Shown here: piece by piece, positions 35,204 to 43,656 of the stretch
Position numbering within the stretch: the stretch's first letter is position 1
Layout of the letters: every line of letters begins with the position of its first letter
Source of the DNA: Alphaproteobacteria bacterium
Lineage (GTDB): Bacteria > Pseudomonadota > Alphaproteobacteria > Thalassobaculales > Thalassobaculaceae
NCBI GenBank assembly: GCA_024742275.1
Contig: JANSYS010000002.1
Location: 124,001 to 188,000, forward strand
Direction: 5' to 3'
Length of the DNA stretch: 64,000 nucleotides
Translations under genes and position numbers: made by a program
Notes under the pieces: generated by a model
Database searches by the model: none
Seen by the model: only the letters and a program-made list of their open reading frames with translations
Told to the model about the DNA's origin: nothing

Positions 35204-35911
35204 ATGGCCGACGACATCGACTACGAGATCGAGGGCGACTTCTCGCCGATGCTGACCATCACCTTGGATCCGGGCGAGGCGGTCCAGGCCGAGGCCGGCG
35301 CGATGGTCATGATGGAACCCGACATCGCCATGTCGACCGAGATGCCGGGCGGTTTCTTCGGCAGCGTTCTGCGCAAGGTCTCGGGTGAAACCTTCTTCAT
35401 GACCTTTTTCACCAACGAGGGAAGCCAGCGCCGCCGAGTTTCCTTCGCCTCGCCGATGCCGGGGCAGATCCGGCCGCTCGACCTCGGGGCTCAGGGGGGC
35501 GCCTTCTACTGCCAGCGCCGCGCCTATCTTGCCTCCGCTCGCGGCATCGAGATCACCGTGGCGCTGACCAAGCGTCTCACATCCGGTCTGTTCGGCGGCG
35601 AGGGGCTGATCCTTCAGAAGTTGGAGGGCGACGGCTGGGCCTTTCTCGGCGCCGGCGGCACGCTGATCGAGCGCGACCTCGCCGCAGGCGAGACCCTGAC
35701 GGTGGATACCGGCTGCCTCGTCGGCTTCTCGGCAACTTGCGACTACGACATCGCTTTCCAGCGCGGCATCAAGAACATGGTCTTCGGCGGCGAGGGTATG
35801 TTCGTCACGCACATCAGCGGTCCCGGCAAGGTCATCGTCCAGACCCAGCCGATCGCCGAACTGGCCCTCGCCCTCCACGCGCTGGTGCCGGAGGGTCGAC
35901 GGGGCGACTAG
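35204..35911 (+). CDS. AIM24 / TIGR00266 family protein
   Basis: 235 residues from ATG 35204, preceded by CAGGGAGCGGGG. Tryptophan-RNA-binding-attenuator-like/AIM24 beta fold: LDPGEAVQAEAGAMVMMEP, FFTNEGSQRRRVSFASPMPGQI and TVDTGCLVGFSATCDYDI. Members occur widely in bacteria and in yeast mitochondria (AIM24), with no agreed function. Stands between azlD and the nitrile hydratase genes; not obviously linked to either. Confidence 0.85.
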   Translation: MADDIDYEIEGDFSPMLTITLDPGEAVQAEAGAMVMMEPDIAMSTEMPGGFFGSVLRKVSGETFFMTFFTNEGSQRRRVSFASPMPGQIRPLDLGAQGGAFYCQRRAYLASARGIEITVALTKRLTSGLFGGEGLILQKLEGDGWAFLGAGGTLIERDLAAGETLTVDTGCLVGFSATCDYDIAFQRGIKNMVFGGEGMFVTHISGPGKVIVQTQPIAELALALHALVPEGRRGD

Positions 35912-35958
35912 GGCAAGTCTCAGGCCAGAAATACTTCGGGGCGCGTCGGGCGGGCGCG

Positions 35959-36330
35959 CTACTCCTCCTCGTCCTCCGGCAGTAGGATCGGCTCCCCGTG
36001 GGGCGCGCGCTGGGCGGCGCGATCCCAGGCGTTCTTGCGCTTGAGAAGCTGATCCAGCGTCAGGTCCGTCTTCGCCAGGACCAGCCCCTCCAGCGCCTTC
36101 AGCCAGTGCTGATAATAGGTGTCGCCCAGATCCGGGTCGCCTTCTGCCTGGGCCGCCGCGATCTCCCGCGACAGCGCCTCCGCCCACTCGGTCCAGGTGT
36201 AGAGCCCGCCCTCGTGCAGCTTGATGGCCATGGCGAAGGCCTGGGCCTCCCACGGTTCGCGGAAGACCGGCCCGTCATGGTCCACTGGGATGCGCGGCAG
36301 GGTGTCGATCTGTACGGCGGGCGCGGTCAT
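35959..36330 (-). CDS. Nitrile hydratase activator/accessory protein
   Basis: 123 residues from ATG 36330, overlapping the beta-subunit stop (ATGA). Contains REPWEAQAFAMAIKLHEGGLYTWTEWAEALSREI, which is shared with the N-terminal part of nitrile hydratase beta subunits and identifies the P14K-like activator family. These small proteins deliver cobalt or swap the alpha subunit into the holoenzyme. Ends with an acidic tail (LPEDEEE). Third gene of the alpha-beta-activator operon. Confidence 0.88.
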   Translation of the reverse strand: MTAPAVQIDTLPRIPVDHDGPVFREPWEAQAFAMAIKLHEGGLYTWTEWAEALSREIAAAQAEGDPDLGDTYYQHWLKALEGLVLAKTDLTLDQLLKRKNAWDRAAQRAPHGEPILLPEDEEE

Positions 36331-36977
36331 ACCGGCTCCAGATACGGTTCCCAGAGATCGGCATGCACGCTGCCGCCCTGGTTCTGCGGCCCCCATAATT
36401 CGTCCGCGGCGAAGGACACGTTGTAGAGGTGGTGGGCGGTGTCGTGGTCGCCGGTGGCGCTGGTGTCGGCGAAGACATGGGCGCCGTGATGCATGACCAC
36501 CGTGCCGACATGGCCGCGCAGGTAGCGCGGTGCCCGCGTATGGCCCGTCGGGTGGAAGTTCAGCACCCGCACCGTGTCGCCGACCGCGAAGCGCGGGGCG
36601 TTCGCTACCTCGCGCAGATAGGGCGAACCCTGCTGCAGCGCCTTGAACACCCGGTCGGCGGGCAAAGCCGCCACCCTGCCGGGGCCGGCGGCCTTGCCGC
36701 TCTCCAGCTCCTCCGGCGTGATCAGTCCCTTCTCGACCAGCATCGTCTCCACGCCATGGAGCCACTGCTCGTAGTAGGTATTGTCCAGATATTGGGCCGG
36801 CGGCTGGCGTTCGCGGGCGTAGCGCGCCTCGTCGATCGACCACTGGCCGAGCCCGCCGCAGGCGAGTGTCAGCGCGAAGGCTTTCTTTTCCCAGTCGCCA
36901 TGGAAGATCGGGACGACCGGCTCGTCCTCGACCGGACCGAAGCCGTGCATGCCGCCCATATCGTGCGCGCCGTTCAT
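36327..36977 (-). CDS. nthB: Nitrile hydratase subunit beta
   Basis: 216 residues from ATG 36977, overlapping the alpha stop (ATGA). N-terminal helical part ([31 protein letters not shown]) and C-terminal SH3-like barrel ([31 protein letters not shown]). [11 protein letters not shown] carries the conserved arginines that contact the cysteine sulfenic/sulfinic ligands of alpha. Forms the heterodimer that hydrates nitriles to amides. Confidence 0.93.
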   Translation of the reverse strand: MNGAHDMGGMHGFGPVEDEPVVPIFHGDWEKKAFALTLACGGLGQWSIDEARYARERQPPAQYLDNTYYEQWLHGVETMLVEKGLITPEELESGKAAGPGRVAALPADRVFKALQQGSPYLREVANAPRFAVGDTVRVLNFHPTGHTRAPRYLRGHVGTVVMHHGAHVFADTSATGDHDTAHHLYNVSFAADELWGPQNQGGSVHADLWEPYLEPV

Positions 36978-37636
36978 TCCGCCGCCTCCTGACGCGGCGG
37001 GTATGCGACCGTCTCGACGCCGATCATGGAATTTCGGGTAACGAGATCGGCCAATTCGGCTTCGCTCAGCCCCTCCGTTCCGTCGGGGCGCTGCGGCAAG
37101 ACCAGGTAGCGCATCTCGGCTGTCGAATCCCAAACCCGGATCTCGACATCGTCGGGCAGGGTGGTACCGAAATCGGCCAGTACGCCGCGCGGATCATTCA
37201 CGGCGCGCGAGCGATAGGGCGCCGACTTGTACCAGACCGGCGGGAGGCCGAGGACCGGCCAGGGATAACAGGAGCACAGTGTGCAGACGACAAGGTTGTG
37301 TACCGAGTCGGTGTTCTCGACCACAACCATATGCTCGCCCTGACGGCCCTCGAAGCCGAAGGATTTGATGGTTGTGGAGGGATCCTCCATCAGCCGCTTC
37401 TTGAACTCCGGGTCCGTCCAGGCCTTGGCGACCACCTGGGCGCCGTTGCGGGGACCGACTTTGGTCTCGTAGGTGTCGACGAAGACGTCGAGGGCGGCGG
37501 GATCCACCAGGCCCTTCTCGACCAGAAGCGATTCGAGCGCCTTGACCCGAAGCTGCAGGTCGCTCAGCCGCGGATGCTCGTGGTCATGGTCATGCCCATG
37601 GTCGTGGTGATGATGGTCGTGATCGTGACCGCTCAT
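36974..37636 (-). CDS. nthA: Nitrile hydratase subunit alpha, cobalt type
   Basis: 220 residues. Metal motif VC118-T-L-C121-S-C123: Thr after the first Cys indicates the cobalt form (iron enzymes have Ser). The N-terminus has a striking histidine/aspartate run at residues 4-21 with eleven histidines, not part of the catalytic fold; it could bind cobalt. Domain core from about 25 ([19 protein letters not shown]). Order alpha-beta-activator. No amidase gene is next to it, so the produced amide may be handled by enzymes elsewhere. Confidence 0.94.
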   Translation of the reverse strand: MSGHDHDHHHHDHGHDHDHEHPRLSDLQLRVKALESLLVEKGLVDPAALDVFVDTYETKVGPRNGAQVVAKAWTDPEFKKRLMEDPSTTIKSFGFEGRQGEHMVVVENTDSVHNLVVCTLCSCYPWPVLGLPPVWYKSAPYRSRAVNDPRGVLADFGTTLPDDVEIRVWDSTAEMRYLVLPQRPDGTEGLSEAELADLVTRNSMIGVETVAYPPRQEAAE

Positions 37637-37715
37637 GCCGTCCTCCCGAAGCTTTCGCCTGAATCTAGAGCAGATCGGGCGTCGGGGGAACGGTCGTCAA
37701 TGCTGTCGGCCACGC

Positions 37716-37741
37716 AAAAAGCCGCCCGGACCTGGGCGGCT
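37716..37741 (-). terminator. Intrinsic terminator of rpsU
   Basis: Minus strand: GAGCCGCCC-AGGTCC-GGGCGGC followed by TTTTTG. GC-rich stem of seven pairs plus T5, 74 bases past the rpsU stop; the best intrinsic terminator in the window. Confidence 0.8.
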
Positions 37742-37748
37742 CAGCGTT

Positions 37749-37776
37749 GGCGTTTCGGCGTCGGCGTTTCGGCGTC
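37749..37776. repeat. Tandem repeat, 2 x 14 bases
   Basis: Exact GGCGTTTCGGCGTC twice, followed by a partial copy (GGCG), in the rpsU 3' untranslated part. Confidence 0.8.
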
Positions 37777-37814
37777 GGCGGATCGGGGCGATCCTGGGAC
37801 CGCCCGGCCGGAGA

Positions 37815-38018
37815 CTAGTAGCCTTCGCGCTCCATGCGCTTGCGCATCAGCTTGCGATAGCGACGCACGGCCTCCGCACGCTCGCGCGCCTTCTTCTCCG
37901 AGGGCTTCTCGTAGTTGCGGCGCAGCTTCATCTCGCGGAAGACACCCTCGCGCTGCATCTTCTTCTTCAGCGCGCGCAGGGCCTGATCGACGTTGTTGTC
38001 GCGAACGGATACTTGCAC
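37815..38018 (-). CDS. rpsU: 30S ribosomal protein S21
   Basis: 67 residues, highly basic: [20 protein letters not shown], then [20 protein letters not shown] and a lysine/arginine-rich end. Starts at GTG 38018 (translated as Met), with AGGAAAGGAG upstream; a longer open frame to 38102 is not conserved. Component of the small subunit platform near the anti-Shine-Dalgarno. Terminator follows. Confidence 0.95.
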   Translation of the reverse strand: MQVSVRDNNVDQALRALKKKMQREGVFREMKLRRNYEKPSEKKARERAEAVRRYRKLMRKRMEREGY

Positions 38019-38188
38019 GGGTTTCGCACTCCTTTCCTCGTTGTCTCGGCACAAATAAACGCTGGCTCGATGGACCCGGTTCGGATCCCATTCGGCCAGC
38101 ACGTCCGGTAACCATACCTTAAAACGCCGTGCCGTTCCAGGGTCCCGTCCGCTGGACCGGCCCCGGTGGGCGCGCTATATGCCTGAAC

Positions 38189-38788
38189 ATGAGCGCGAAG
38201 TCCATAGTCCGTGCGGGCGATCCCGTACTGCGCCGCAAGGCGAGCCCCGTGGCCGATCCGACGGATCCGGAAATAGCCGACCTCGTCCGGGAAATGGCAG
38301 CCAGCCTGGCCGAGGCCGGAGGCATTGGTCTCGCCGCTCCGCAGATCGGCGTGTCGCGGCGGGTCATTCTGATCTCCGTGCCGTCCGCCCGCATGAGCGA
38401 CGATCCTGACGACGGGCCGCTGCCCCTGACCGCTCTGGTCAATCCGGAACTGACGCCGATCGGCGACGTGCGCGCGCTGGCCATGGAGGGATGTCTGTCG
38501 ATCCCGGGCATGCGGGGCGAAGTCGAGCGTTGGCTGCGGGTTCGCCTGACGGCGATGACGCCGGAAGGTCGACCGGTGGATACGGTGATGACCGGCATGC
38601 GCGCCCGCGTTCTCCAACACGAGGTCGACCATCTCGACGGCGTCCTCTACCTGGACCGCATGACCGATTTCACCCGCTTCGGCTATGTCGAGGAACTGAT
38701 CGAGGCGGATATGAACGCCGCGCCGCCGCGGACCGAAACCGTCGCGCCCGCGGGACCCGCGGCGCAGGAGCAAGCCGATGCCCGCTGA
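38189..38788 (+). CDS. def: Peptide deformylase
   Basis: 199 residues from ATG 38189 (MSAKSIVRAGDPVLRR). Motifs GIGLAAPQIG (45-54), EGCLSIPG with metal ligand Cys102, and QHEVDHLDG with His144, Glu145, His148. Removes formyl groups from new proteins. The sequence differs from the main def copy usually near fmt, so it may be a second deformylase. The C-terminus is alanine/proline-rich (about 175-199). Overlaps the COQ9 gene by 11 bases. Confidence 0.92.
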   Translation: MSAKSIVRAGDPVLRRKASPVADPTDPEIADLVREMAASLAEAGGIGLAAPQIGVSRRVILISVPSARMSDDPDDGPLPLTALVNPELTPIGDVRALAMEGCLSIPGMRGEVERWLRVRLTAMTPEGRPVDTVMTGMRARVLQHEVDHLDGVLYLDRMTDFTRFGYVEELIEADMNAAPPRTETVAPAGPAAQEQADAR

Positions 38789-39455
38789 TCAAGCCGCGCC
38801 GACCAACCGGATGGACGCTCTGCGCGACCGACTGCTGGACGCCGCCCTTCCCAATGTCCTCTTCGACGGCTGGACCCGACGCAGTCTCGTGGAGGGTGCC
38901 CGTGCCGAGGGACTTCCGGCCGAGGACGTGGACATCGCCTTCCCCTTGGGGGTGCGCGATGCCGTTGGCCACTGGCTCGACCGCGCCGACGCGCAGATGG
39001 CGGACGATATGCGGGCGCATGGGCTGGACGGTTTGAAGATCCGCGAGAAGGTGGCGCTCGGCGTGCGTTTGCGCCTGGAACGGGCCGAGCCGCACAAAGA
39101 GGCGGTTCGCCGAGGTCTGTCCTTTCTGGCGCTGCCCGGCAATGGTGGACTGGCGGCCCGTAGTCTCTACCGCACCGTGGATACGATCTGGCGGGAATGC
39201 GGCGATACGTCGACCGACTACAATTTCTACACCAAGCGCGGGCTGCTCGCGGCGGTCTACAGTTCGACCCTTCTGTACTGGCTGGACGACGCGTCGGACG
39301 GGCATGGCGATACCTGGGCCTTTCTCGACCGCCGGATCGCCGATGTCATGAAGGTACCGAAAATCACCGCGCGGTTGAAATCGATCGGCGGTTATCTTCC
39401 CGGTCCCGGCCGGTTCACCCGCGCCTGGAAGGCCGCCAGGCGGGCGCCCGCCTGA
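38778..39455 (+). CDS. COQ9 family protein
   Basis: 225 residues. COQ9 domain with WLDRADAQMADDMRAHG and VDTIWRECGDTSTDYNFYTKRGLLAAVYSSTLLYWLDD, the lipid-binding helical region of this TetR-like fold. COQ9 proteins support ubiquinone synthesis, binding isoprenoid intermediates for COQ7. The TKRGLLAAVYSST block is the best conserved part of the family. Overlaps the end of def, so translation is coupled. Confidence 0.92.
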   Translation: MPADQAAPTNRMDALRDRLLDAALPNVLFDGWTRRSLVEGARAEGLPAEDVDIAFPLGVRDAVGHWLDRADAQMADDMRAHGLDGLKIREKVALGVRLRLERAEPHKEAVRRGLSFLALPGNGGLAARSLYRTVDTIWRECGDTSTDYNFYTKRGLLAAVYSSTLLYWLDDASDGHGDTWAFLDRRIADVMKVPKITARLKSIGGYLPGPGRFTRAWKAARRAPA

Positions 39456-39578
39456 GCGTTACCGACCTCGGCCGGGGGCCTGTTTAGAAATGCACCGATA
39501 GCGCTTGCCGCCCGTGGCGATGCCGTTATGCTGCGCCGATTGCAGTATTGTTGCAGCGCACAGGTGGGTTCATTGCCG

Positions 39579-40406
39579 ATGGCCACTGCCGAGGCCCCGA
39601 CGACCGTATCGGCCTCTTCCTCCGTCACGCCGATGCTGGAGGTAACCGATCTCCATAAACGGTTCGGTTCCCTGGAAGTTCTCAAGGGTGTCTCGGTGTC
39701 GACCGCAAACGCCAACGTGATCTCGATGATCGGCGCTTCCGGATCGGGTAAGTCTACTTTCTTAAGATGTATCAACCTGCTGGAGATCCCTGATTCCGGA
39801 GACGTTCGGGTCGACGGCGAACTGATCCGCATGATCCCGTCGCGCACCGGCGGTATGAAGCCGGCCGATGTGAAACAGGTGGACCGCATCAGGTCCCGCC
39901 TCGCCATGGTGTTCCAGAGCTTCAACCTTTGGACCCATATGACGGTGCTGGAGAACGTGATCGAGGCGCCGGTTCATGTCCTCGGAGTGCCGAAGCGCGA
40001 CGCGATCGAGAAAGCCGAAGCGCTGCTCGACAAGGTCGGTATCGCCGACAAGCGCGACCAATATCCCGCCCATCTCTCCGGCGGTCAGTAGCAGCGCTGC
40101 GCCATCGCCCGCGCGCTGGCCATGGAGCCGCGCGTCATGCTGTTCGATGAGCCGACCTCGGCCCTCGACCCGGAGCTGGTGGGCGAAGTGTTGCGGGTGA
40201 TGCGCCAACTCGCGGAGGAGGGGCGCACCATGATCATCGTCACCCATGAAATGCGCTTCGCGCGCGAGGTCTCGGACGAGGTCGTTTTCCTGCATCAGGG
40301 CCGGATCGAGGAGCAGGGTCCGCCGTCGCAGGTCTTCGGAAATCCGACATCTGAGCGCTGCCGCCAATTCCTCGCGACCACCGAAGGGGCGGCCGCGGGG
40401 CATTAA
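39579..40406 (+). pseudogene. Polar amino acid ABC ATPase, interrupted by TAG
   Basis: HisP/OccP-type ATPase of 275 codons before the terminal stop, broken by an in-frame TAG at 40089-40091 (codon 171). Before it: Walker A GASGSGKST (52-60), Q-loop VFQSFNLW, and the signature LSGGQ; after it the frame continues [26 protein letters not shown] (Walker B) and [17 protein letters not shown]. Homologues have CAG (Gln) at that site, so one C-to-T change explains it. The first half keeps Walker A but lacks Walker B, so it would be inactive. The rest of the transporter is intact, so a sequencing error or suppression is possible. No ribosome site precedes the ATG at 40122. Confidence 0.85.
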
Positions 40407-40458
40407 TCCCAGAACCGGTCGAATCCGGAAGGGACGTGTTCAACCTGGAGGACTTCAC

Positions 40459-41316
40459 ATGAGAATGCTGACCACCATGCTGGCGGCCGCCGCTCTGACG
40501 GCCGGTGTCGCCACCGCCGCCTCCGCCGCGGACTGGGGCAAGGGCTCCGACGTGCGGATCGCCACCGAAGGCGCCTACGCGCCGTGGAACTACACGGACT
40601 CCTCGGGCAATCTCGTCGGCTTCGAGGTCGATCTCTACAAGGATCTTTGCGCCCGGCTGGAGCTGAAATGCACCCTCCAGCAGCAGGCATGGGAAGGGAT
40701 CATTCCGGCGCTCCAGGCTGGCAAGTACGACGTGATCATGGCCGGTATGTCGATCACCGAGAAGCGTAAGGAGGTCATCACTTTCTCGCGCTCCTACGCG
40801 GCCACACCGGCGGTGTTCGTGGTCAAGTCCGACGGTCCGCTCGCCGGCTTCTCCACCGATCTCGACGCGGTGACCATGGCCGATGTCGACGACGCCGAGA
40901 AGGCCACCATCGCCAAGGTGAAGGAAGCCTTCGCCGGCAAGACCATCGGCGTCCAGATCGCGACGACCCACGAGAACTTCCTGAACGAGTACATTGCCGG
41001 CGACGTGACGGTGAAGACCTATGACACCCAGGAGAACCTCGATCTCGATCTCCAGGCCGGCCGTGTCGACGCGGCGTTGGCCGCCATGTCCTATTGGAAG
41101 CCGCTGCTGGAGAAGGACGCGGGCAAGGGCCTGAAGATCGTCGGTCCGGGTTTCACCGGCGGTCCGTTCGGTGACGGCGTCGGTGCCGGCATCCGCCAGG
41201 AGGATCAGCAGCTGGCCGACATGTTCTCCGAGGCGATCGGCGAGGCCATCGCCGACGGCACGCTGAGCAAGCTGGCGATCGAGCATTTCGGCTTCGACGC
41301 GTCGGCGAAGGAGTGA
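40459..41316 (+). CDS. Amino acid ABC transporter substrate-binding protein
   Basis: 285 residues. Signal peptide (MRMLTTMLAAAALTAGVATA, cleaved about 23) then type 2 periplasmic binding domain of HisJ/ArgT group: IATEGAYAPWNYTDSSGNLVGFEVDL, the ligand-binding ITEKRKEVITFSRSYAATPAVF, and VGAGIRQEDQQLADMFSEA. Captures a basic or polar amino acid, possibly octopine/nopaline-like. CTGGAGGAC precedes the ATG. Located between the ATPase and the two permeases. Confidence 0.9.
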   Translation: MRMLTTMLAAAALTAGVATAASAADWGKGSDVRIATEGAYAPWNYTDSSGNLVGFEVDLYKDLCARLELKCTLQQQAWEGIIPALQAGKYDVIMAGMSITEKRKEVITFSRSYAATPAVFVVKSDGPLAGFSTDLDAVTMADVDDAEKATIAKVKEAFAGKTIGVQIATTHENFLNEYIAGDVTVKTYDTQENLDLDLQAGRVDAALAAMSYWKPLLEKDAGKGLKIVGPGFTGGPFGDGVGAGIRQEDQQLADMFSEAIGEAIADGTLSKLAIEHFGFDASAKE

Positions 41317-41341
41317 TCAGCGCCGGATAGCTTCGTCGGGC

Positions 41342-41375
41342 GGGGACGGCCGATCGGCCGTCCTCGTTCGTTTTT
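41342..41375 (+). terminator. Internal hairpin with T-run
   Basis: Stem GGACGGCC / GGCCGTCC with loop GATC, extended by weaker pairs, then five Ts at 41371-41375. It sits between the binding-protein gene and the permease genes. Such hairpins partly stop transcription and explain higher levels of binding protein than permease. Confidence 0.6.
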
Positions 41376-41399
41376 CGGACTTGAGGGGACGAAGGGCGC

Positions 41400-42113
41400 A
41401 TGCTGGAATGGATGAGCCTGCTGGCCTGGGGCGATTCGGGCTGGAGCGACGAGATGGTCCGCGGCGCCGGCTGGACGTTGCTGGTGGCCGTCATCTCCTT
41501 CGCCCTCGGCATCGTCATCGGGGCCGGAGGGGCGGCGGTGAAGCTCTCCCGCGTTCCCTTCGTGCCGTTGCTTGGCGATCTCTACACGACTCTTGTCCGC
41601 GGCATCCCGGACCTGATCACCATCTACATCATCTTCTTCGGCGGCGGGCAGGCGGCGATGGCCGTGGCCAAGCTGTTCGGCTATGACGGCTACATCGAGT
41701 TCGATGCGCTGACCACCGGGGTCCTGGCGCTCGGCTTCATCTCGGGGGCCTACTCGACCGAGGTCATCCGAGGGGCCGTGCTGGCCGTTCCAAAGGGCCA
41801 GATCGAGGCCGCCAAGGCCTGCGGCATGAGCCGATGGACGCGATTCCACCGCATCCTGGTGCCGCAGGTCGCCCGCTACGCGCTTCCGGGCCTCGGCAAT
41901 GTCTGGCAGCTCACCCTCAAGGACACGTCGCTGATTTCCGTGGTCGGGCTGACCGAGATCATGCGTCAGGCTTTTGTCGCCTCCGGATCGACCAAGCAGC
42001 CGATGGTGTTCTTCGTCACCGCGGCCGTGCTGTATCTCGCTCTGACCTCGCTGTCGAACAAGGTGTTCAACCGGGTCGAGATCGTCGCCAATCGCGGCGT
42101 GCGGAGGGCTTGA
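41400..42113 (+). CDS. Amino acid ABC transporter permease (HisQ/OccQ type)
   Basis: 237 residues, about five membrane helices. Has EAA loop EAAKACGMSRWTRFHRILVPQVARYALPGLGN and preceding VRGIPDLITIYIIFF, typical of the HisQ/ArtQ/OccQ group. Start TG-rich ATG at 41400. Paired with the following gene to form the transmembrane pore. Confidence 0.92.
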   Translation: MLEWMSLLAWGDSGWSDEMVRGAGWTLLVAVISFALGIVIGAGGAAVKLSRVPFVPLLGDLYTTLVRGIPDLITIYIIFFGGGQAAMAVAKLFGYDGYIEFDALTTGVLALGFISGAYSTEVIRGAVLAVPKGQIEAAKACGMSRWTRFHRILVPQVARYALPGLGNVWQLTLKDTSLISVVGLTEIMRQAFVASGSTKQPMVFFVTAAVLYLALTSLSNKVFNRVEIVANRGVRRA

Positions 42114-42116
42114 GCG

Positions 42117-42851
42117 ATGGTCACCCTCTTCGACGAACCGGCCAACACCTGGGAACTCATCGCCAACGGCCTGCCCTGGACGCTGACCTTGGCCGCGTCT
42201 TCGCTGGCGCTCGGCTTCTTCCTGGCGGTCGGCCTTGCCCTGCTGCGCCTGTCGCCGGTCCCGCCCTTGCGCTGGTTCGCCTACGGCTACGTCTATCTGT
42301 TCCGGTCCACGCCGCTCCTTGTACAGATTTTCCTGATCTACTACGGGCTGGGCCAGTTCGAGGCGGTGCAAAAGAGCTTCCTGTGGCCGTTTCTGAGGGA
42401 GGCCCACTGGTGTGCGATCCTGGCGCTGACCCTGAACACCACGGCCTATACTTCGGAGATCATCCGGGGCGGGCTCCAGTCGGTGCCGTGGGGACAGGTG
42501 GAGGCGGCCAAGGCCTGCGGCATGGGGCTCGGCCTGCGCTTCCGCCGGGTGATTTTTCCCCAGGCGATCCGCCAGGCGCTGCCGGGCTATGGCAACGAGA
42601 TCGTCCTGATGATCAAGTCGACCTCGCTGGCGAGCACGATCACCATCCTCGATATGACGCTGATCGCGCGGAAGGAGACCTCCGCCACGTTCAGCATCGA
42701 GCCATTGTTCATCGCTGCGGCTTTCTATCTGGCGATCAATTTCCTGGCGACGCGGCTGGTGATGTGGGTGGAATTCCGCCTCTCTCCTGAGCTGCGCGAG
42801 GCCAAGACCGGCAAGACGCTTCCGGATCAGGGGGTGGTGGGTGCCCGTTGA
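42117..42851 (+). CDS. Amino acid ABC transporter permease (HisM/OccM type)
   Basis: 244 residues, about five membrane helices; RSTPLLVQIFLIYYGLG, EAAKACGMGLGLRFRRVIFPQAIRQALPGYGNE. Second permease of the His/Occ system. Begins three bases after the first permease stop. The 3' end overlaps the GNAT gene by 11 bases. Confidence 0.92.
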   Translation: MVTLFDEPANTWELIANGLPWTLTLAASSLALGFFLAVGLALLRLSPVPPLRWFAYGYVYLFRSTPLLVQIFLIYYGLGQFEAVQKSFLWPFLREAHWCAILALTLNTTAYTSEIIRGGLQSVPWGQVEAAKACGMGLGLRFRRVIFPQAIRQALPGYGNEIVLMIKSTSLASTITILDMTLIARKETSATFSIEPLFIAAAFYLAINFLATRLVMWVEFRLSPELREAKTGKTLPDQGVVGAR

Positions 42852-43356
42852 GCTCGTGCCCTATCCGGCGGGCGAAGTCGACCGGCTTGAGGGTTGGCTC
42901 GCCGCCGCGCATGTGAAGCGCTGGTGGAAGCCGCACTGGACGGCGCCCGTGGTCACGGCCTTCCGTGAGGGGTCGGCGGCGCCGGACTGGCTGAGGCCCT
43001 GGCGGATCGACCTGGACGGCCGGCCGATCGGCTACGCCCACGACTACGATGTCATGGAGGACGGCGACGTTTGGATGCAGGTTGACGGGGTCGGACCCGG
43101 CACCCGCGGCATCGATCTGCTGATTGGCGAGGCCGACGCGGTCAACCGCCAGCACGGGCGGGCGGCGATCCGGGCGTTGACAGCCCTGCTGTTCGCCGAG
43201 CCAGGCTGCGACCGGGTGGTCGCCGACCCCCATCCCGATCATTGGGGCGCTATCATCGCCTTCCAGAAGGCCGGATATCGCGAACGCGGGCGGCACCGCT
43301 TCCCTTCGGGCCAGGTCATGGTCGTGACCGCCGCGAAATCCGTTTGGAAAGCTTGA
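42841..43356 (+). CDS. GNAT family N-acetyltransferase
   Basis: 171 residues, GTG start at 42841. Acetyltransferase core with WRIDLDGRPIGYAHDYDV, GTRGIDLLIGEADAVNRQHGRAAIRAL (the pantetheine-binding arm) and PDHWGAIIAFQKAGYRERGR. It resembles aminoglycoside 6'-N-acetyltransferase-like and siderophore-type GNATs. Being coupled to the amino acid transporter, it may modify a transported compound; this is only context. Confidence 0.82.
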   Translation: MPVELVPYPAGEVDRLEGWLAAAHVKRWWKPHWTAPVVTAFREGSAAPDWLRPWRIDLDGRPIGYAHDYDVMEDGDVWMQVDGVGPGTRGIDLLIGEADAVNRQHGRAAIRALTALLFAEPGCDRVVADPHPDHWGAIIAFQKAGYRERGRHRFPSGQVMVVTAAKSVWKA

Positions 43357-43395
43357 ACGTCGGCGGCTTTTGAGGAACGTTAGACCGCTGAAGCC

Positions 43396-43620
43396 GTGCG
43401 CATCGCGACCGAGGGCTATGTGGAAGATCTTGAAGAACTGAAACGCCGGCTGGCCGAGTTGAAAACAGAACACCGCGACCTGGACGATGTGATCGCCCGT
43501 CTGATCGAGCACGCGCCGTTCGACCAGATTCAGCTCCAACGCCTGAAGAAGCGCAAGCTCGGCATTAAGGACCAGATGAGCCGCATCGAGAGTCAGTTGC
43601 TGCCCGACATCATCGCCTGA
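43396..43620 (+). CDS. YdcH/DUF465 family small protein
   Basis: 74 residues, GTG start. Two helices making a coiled-coil hairpin: VEDLEELKRRLAELKTEHRDLDDVIARL and QIQLQRLKKRKLGIKDQMSRIESQL. Matches the DUF465/YdcH family, common in proteobacteria, function not known. Confidence 0.85.
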   Translation: MRIATEGYVEDLEELKRRLAELKTEHRDLDDVIARLIEHAPFDQIQLQRLKKRKLGIKDQMSRIESQLLPDIIA

Positions 43621-43656
43621 TCAGCCTGCGACAGCGCTTCGCCCAGTGCGGTGAGA

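Noticed and set aside
40122..40406. Downstream half of the ABC ATPase as an independent gene
   Set aside because: Starts in the middle of a conserved domain without ribosome site; best explained as the remainder of the interrupted gene.
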